A stretch of 8,872 nt of DNA from an uncultured Akkermansia sp. GTDB lineage: Bacteria; Verrucomicrobiota; Verrucomicrobiia; Verrucomicrobiales; Akkermansiaceae. Location: assembly GCA_900766865.1 (NCBI GenBank), contig CAAFXA010000435.1:1-8872 (forward strand), read 5' to 3'. The notes under the pieces were generated by a model. The model did not search any database. It was not told where the DNA came from and saw only the letters and a program-made list of their open reading frames with translations. Shown piece after piece: positions 6,290 through 8,872 of the stretch (within the stretch, counting starts at the first letter, position 1; each line of letters begins with the position of its first letter). The position numbers and the translations under genes were made by a program.

Positions 6290-6868
6290 ATGATTGAGCT
6301 CCTTATCATCGCCCTTGTGCTGGCAGTAGATGCAACCGTATATTCATTCTCATACGGTTTGGTGCTGCGTTGCTGCCGCATGCGCAACTCTCTGTGGCTT
6401 GCGCTCACAGTAGGCATATTTCAGGCAGGAATGCCCCTGCTGGGCTACCTGGGCGGGGAGAGTGTGAGAGACAGCGTTGCTCAATGGCAAAGTGGCATTG
6501 TTGCCGCCGTATTCTGTGGTCTGGGGGCTTACGTCATCTACGGAGCCTGGAAAGGAGAGGAGGATGAGGGTGCTTGTTGCAGTAAAGACTGCAATCCGCT
6601 GGGGCTTATCGCCCTGCTCCTGGTTGGCGTAGCCACTGCAATCGATGCGCTCGCCGTTGGCGTAGCGATGGCTCTGGGCGACATTGGCGGCACCAACCTC
6701 ACCACGCCTCAATTGTTCGCCAATGTCAGCGTCATTGGCATTGTTACTTTCATTTGCTCGCTGGCGGCGTTTCACTCAGCTCGCCTGCTGCACCACCTGC
6801 CCACCCGATGGCTCGAAACCATTGCAGGGCTGCTGCTGATTGGTCTTGGTGCGAAGAGCCTGCTCTGA
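6290..6868 (+). CDS. mntP: MntP-family manganese efflux pump
   Basis: A 192-residue inner-membrane protein with about six hydrophobic helices. By family (DUF204/MntP) it exports Mn2+ and protects against manganese excess. The two inverted-repeat halves each carry the family's Asp motif: AVDATVYSFSYG with D14 (usual form DAFAxSIxxG), and TAIDALAVGVAMA with D119, which matches E. coli MntP closely. The C-terminal GLLLIGLGAKSLL also fits. The first motif diverges from the usual sequence, so the transported ion is less certain than the fold. Between the halves is an acidic, cysteine-rich loop, GEEDEGACCSKDC (89-101), and a CC pair is at 28-29. There is no Shine-Dalgarno sequence. The yybP-ykoY manganese riboswitch that often precedes this gene has no room here (82 bases from galE) and is not seen. 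Convergent with the next gene, 34 bases apart. Confidence 0.82.
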   Translation: MIELLIIALVLAVDATVYSFSYGLVLRCCRMRNSLWLALTVGIFQAGMPLLGYLGGESVRDSVAQWQSGIVAAVFCGLGAYVIYGAWKGEEDEGACCSKDCNPLGLIALLLVGVATAIDALAVGVAMALGDIGGTNLTTPQLFANVSVIGIVTFICSLAAFHSARLLHHLPTRWLETIAGLLLIGLGAKSLL

Positions 6869-6902
6869 AAAAACTTGTTCCAGCGCGAGCCACATCATTG
6901 GC

Positions 6903-7295
6903 TCACATCGACAAAGTGTCGGAAGCTGTACTCTGTTTCATTAAATTGTACGCCTCATTCCACGCATCTGCAGACAGGTGCATAAAACCACGACGAGCAA
7001 TTTTCTTGCCACTACTGAGTTCCCAATCCGGCCCCAAAGCAAGACTGACAGTTCCATCCTCATGGTAAACGAGGTCATATATCATATCCGGAGTTCGGGG
7101 ATAACACAGACAAGACTTACCATGCAGCACAAGCGCTCTAAGGTTCGTCAATACATACAACCGGGGCGCAAGGAACCTATGCAGGAAACGCCAGCCTCTC
7201 CGCTGAGGGCGAGCAAGCCACACAATATGCTCTCCTTGCAATAGCGTATTCTGCAACACAACTTGTTCAGAACAGGGTAGTTCATCAGGACGCAT
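6903..7295 (-). CDS. Unrecognised small soluble protein, paralog of its upstream neighbour
   Basis: 130 residues, no membrane segment or signal peptide. I do not recognise a named family. The pattern LLQGEHIVWLARP (18-30), then YVLTNLRALVL (47-57), resembles bacterial PH-like domain proteins, which typically open with a PGE..LW..P motif and have a YxLTNxRxL strand. The same landmarks occur in the preceding gene, as does a shared end (RRGFMHLSADAWNEAYNLM here; PQGFLNLPELRRVEQML there), but this copy lacks the 44 or so residues that form the membrane hairpin. The start codon lies 5 bases past the neighbour's stop, so the two are almost certainly co-transcribed and translationally close. Four cysteines are not obviously arranged for metal binding (C8, C62, C64 are three). 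Function unknown; a soluble partner of the membrane copy is a guess. Confidence 0.75.
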   Translation of the reverse strand: MRPDELPCSEQVVLQNTLLQGEHIVWLARPQRRGWRFLHRFLAPRLYVLTNLRALVLHGKSCLCYPRTPDMIYDLVYHEDGTVSLALGPDWELSSGKKIARRGFMHLSADAWNEAYNLMKQSTASDTLSM

Positions 7296-7300
7296 AAAAA

Positions 7301-7837
7301 TTATTCTTTAGTTGACAATGTCACATCTGCCAACATCTGCTCCACACGGCGGAGCTCCGGCAGATTAAGGAACCCTTGGGGAACAGAGGAATAATCGCCC
7401 TCTGCATCTTTAGTGACCTCATAGCCCAGGATCAGATCTCCGCTGCCATCTGCCCTCAGTTCTCGTTCCTTAACAAGTCCGGGCGTGAGGGGCCATGACA
7501 TCGTCTCCCAAGCCTTACGCCAGGTGGGGCGCACCACCAGGGCGCGAGTCTCGCTCAGGACATAAACCGTACGCCGCATACGGCGGTATATCAGAATGGG
7601 GCCTGCAACCGGAATACCAGTGAACACGAGCAGAAAAGGCAAGGCAAACAGCCCTCCTAAAACAATAAGGAGAACGCTGAACATCAGGGCGAATACGGCA
7701 AAAAAGATGTGAGGAATCGACAGACGATTCACCAGCGTAGGGATGGGTTGAGCCACCCACACAGGCTCCTCTCCGGGCAACATTGCCAGCAGCACCTGCT
7801 CGCGCAGTTCCTCACTTAATGAGGAGAGACATTTCAT
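7301..7837 (-). CDS. Unrecognised membrane protein with PH-like signature
   Basis: 178 residues from ATG 7837. An upstream in-frame GTG at 7873 would add 12 residues, but those would be encoded by one arm and loop of a perfect hairpin (7851-7883), so I prefer the ATG. Order: short helical start, MLPGEEPVWVAQP (19-31), two hydrophobic helices at about 41-61 and 65-84 joined tightly, a basic YRRMRR turn (84-89), then YVLSETRALVV (92-102) and a mixed soluble C-terminus. Basic residues after the second helix suggest both ends are cytoplasmic. The PGE..VW..P plus YxLxxxRAL pattern recalls bacterial PH-like membrane proteins, but I cannot name a family. It lies downstream of glyQS in the same direction (56 bases) and directly before its soluble paralog. 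No Shine-Dalgarno sequence. Function unknown. Confidence 0.75.
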   Translation of the reverse strand: MKCLSSLSEELREQVLLAMLPGEEPVWVAQPIPTLVNRLSIPHIFFAVFALMFSVLLIVLGGLFALPFLLVFTGIPVAGPILIYRRMRRTVYVLSETRALVVRPTWRKAWETMSWPLTPGLVKERELRADGSGDLILGYEVTKDAEGDYSSVPQGFLNLPELRRVEQMLADVTLSTKE

Positions 7838-7850
7838 AAGGTTTTGCTTT

Positions 7851-7883
7851 TGTCCCGCAGGCACTTGTGGCACCTGCGGGACA
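7851..7883 (-). terminator. Perfect 11-bp stem-loop between glyQS and the next gene
   Basis: TGTCCCGCAGG (7851-7861) and CCTGCGGGACA (7873-7883) are exact reverse complements around an 11-base loop. It starts 11 bases after the glyQS stop codon. On the minus strand it is followed by AAAAGCAAAACC, not a T-run, so it is a poor intrinsic terminator; it may instead be an mRNA-stabilising or partial-termination element. Confidence 0.5.
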
Positions 7884-7893
7884 TTGTAATCAT

Positions 7894-8872
7894 TTAGTGA
7901 ATCTTTTTGAGCAGCCAGGGCAGCAAGTCCTTAATGGCCACACGCTCCTGCTCCATGGAGTCGCGGTGGCGGATAGTGACCGTGTCCTTCAGCTCAGGAT
8001 CGCCCTCCTCGCCCAGGGTCTCGAAGTCAACCGTGATACAGAAGGGAGTACCCACTTCGTCCTGACGGCGGTAGCGGCGGCCAACAGCGCCGGTCTCGTC
8101 GTAGAAGACATTCATGAAGGGACGCAGCTCGGCCTCAATCTCGCGGGCGATACGCACCTGCTCTGCGTTCTTCTTCAGCAGCGGGAAGATAGCAGCCTTG
8201 ATGGGTGCCATGCGGGGATGGAAGCGCATGACAGTGCGGATATCGCTCTTGCCGTCCTTGCCCAGTTCCTCCTCGTCGAAGGCCTCGCAGATAACGGCCA
8301 GCACAGAGCGGTCGCAACCGGCAGAGGGCTCCACCACGTGGGGGATGAACTTCTCGCGGGTCACCTCGTCGAAGTACTCCATCGGCTTGCCGGAGCCCTC
8401 CTGATGACGGCCCAGGTCGTAATCGGTACGATAGGCAATGCCCATAAGCTCCTGAATACCGAAGGGGAACTCGTACTCGAGGTCGTAGGTCTTCTTGGAG
8501 TAGAAGGCGCGCTCGTCCTCCGGTACATCGAGGATGTGAATCTTGTCGCGGGAGATACCGATGTTCTCGTAGAACTGCAGGCTCTTCTCCAGCCACTCGT
8601 CGGTCAGACGGAAGCCGTCCTCAGCGCGGCAGAAGTACTCCACCTCCATCTGCTCGAACTCACGGGAGCGGAAGGTGAAGTTACGGGGGTTAATCTCATT
8701 GCGGAAGGACTTACCAATCTGAGCGATACCGAAGGGAATCTTGGTACGGGAGGAGTCGAGAATGTTCTTATACTGGCAGAAGATGCTCTGAGCCGTCTCG
8801 GGACGCAGCCAACCGGTGCTGGAGGGGTCGTTCTCATCGGACGTAGCTCCGATGGTGGTCTTGAACATCAGG
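7894..8872 (-). CDS. glyQS: Glycyl-tRNA synthetase, single-chain class II, C-terminal part
   Basis: Attaches glycine to tRNA-Gly in the cytoplasm. The frame runs off the right edge, and the first full codon inside (CTG before MFKTTIGAT) shows the start is outside; M at 8868 is internal. Numbering from that M: LRPETAQSIF (21-30) is the conserved segment before motif 2. Motif 2 is FRNEINPRNFTFRSREFEQME (55-75). The EYEFPFGIQELMGIAYRTDYDL stretch (131-152) is typical of the alpha2 type. Motif 3 is VEPSAGCDRSVLAVICEAF (179-197), where a Cys replaces the more usual hydrophobic residue before DR. From about 219 to 324 is the anticodon-binding domain (PRMAPIKAAIFPLLKKN to the end). This is the single-chain eukaryote/archaea-like enzyme, not the alpha2beta2 GlyQ/GlyS of E. 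coli. The stop TAA is at 7896-7894. Confidence 0.96.
   Translation of the reverse strand, partial: LMFKTTIGATSDENDPSSTGWLRPETAQSIFCQYKNILDSSRTKIPFGIAQIGKSFRNEINPRNFTFRSREFEQMEVEYFCRAEDGFRLTDEWLEKSLQFYENIGISRDKIHILDVPEDERAFYSKKTYDLEYEFPFGIQELMGIAYRTDYDLGRHQEGSGKPMEYFDEVTREKFIPHVVEPSAGCDRSVLAVICEAFDEEELGKDGKSDIRTVMRFHPRMAPIKAAIFPLLKKNAEQVRIAREIEAELRPFMNVFYDETGAVGRRYRRQDEVGTPFCITVDFETLGEEGDPELKDTVTIRHRDSMEQERVAIKDLLPWLLKKIH

Noticed and set aside
1..8872. CRISPR array, insertion sequence, prophage or defence system
   Set aside because: No regularly spaced repeats, no transposase or integrase frame, and no nuclease or toxin-antitoxin pair are recognisable. The paralog pair at 6903-7837 has no feature that points to defence.

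Overview
The window is bacterial, of moderately high G+C, and encodes a double-membraned (Gram-negative) cell: the first gene ends in a type V autotransporter beta-barrel with a C-terminal Phe. The beta-barrel style, the single-chain glycyl-tRNA synthetase, the enterobacterial-length transaldolase and the scarcity of Shine-Dalgarno sequences would fit a gut Verrucomicrobiota (Akkermansia-like) genome. That assignment is an impression from protein style and was not tested by any search.

Layout. 1-2619 (+) is the 3' part of a large autotransporter adhesin, followed by a strong hairpin terminator. 2620-2859 is noncoding, with a perfect 14-bp inverted repeat, a short direct repeat and a sigma70-type promoter. 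2860-3351 (+) is a family I inorganic pyrophosphatase, convergent with 3473-3742 (-), a zinc-free (type B) ribosomal protein L31; each has its own hairpin terminator. 3743-4231 is a 489-base intergenic region holding the divergent promoters of L31 (-) and transaldolase (+), plus a possible small-RNA promoter. 4232-5185 (+) transaldolase and 5218-6207 (+) UDP-glucose 4-epimerase form a likely operon. 6290-6868 (+) is a MntP-type manganese exporter. On the minus strand, read from the right edge, a glycyl-tRNA synthetase (7894-8872, 5' part outside) is followed by two small unrecognised proteins (7301-7837 and 6903-7295) that look like tandem paralogs, one with a membrane hairpin and one without.

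The genes are mostly housekeeping: PPi removal, translation (L31, GlyRS), the non-oxidative pentose phosphate pathway, UDP-galactose supply for surface glycans, and metal homeostasis. The surface adhesin is the only obvious accessory gene. I see no transposase, phage gene, CRISPR array, tRNA or rRNA.

The points most worth a second look are the membrane/soluble paralog pair, a pyrophosphatase promoter that implies a leaderless mRNA, a 5'-end stem-loop on the L31 transcript, and the structured intergenic regions at 2702-2798 and 3830-4140. I did not find a convincing new multi-gene system.
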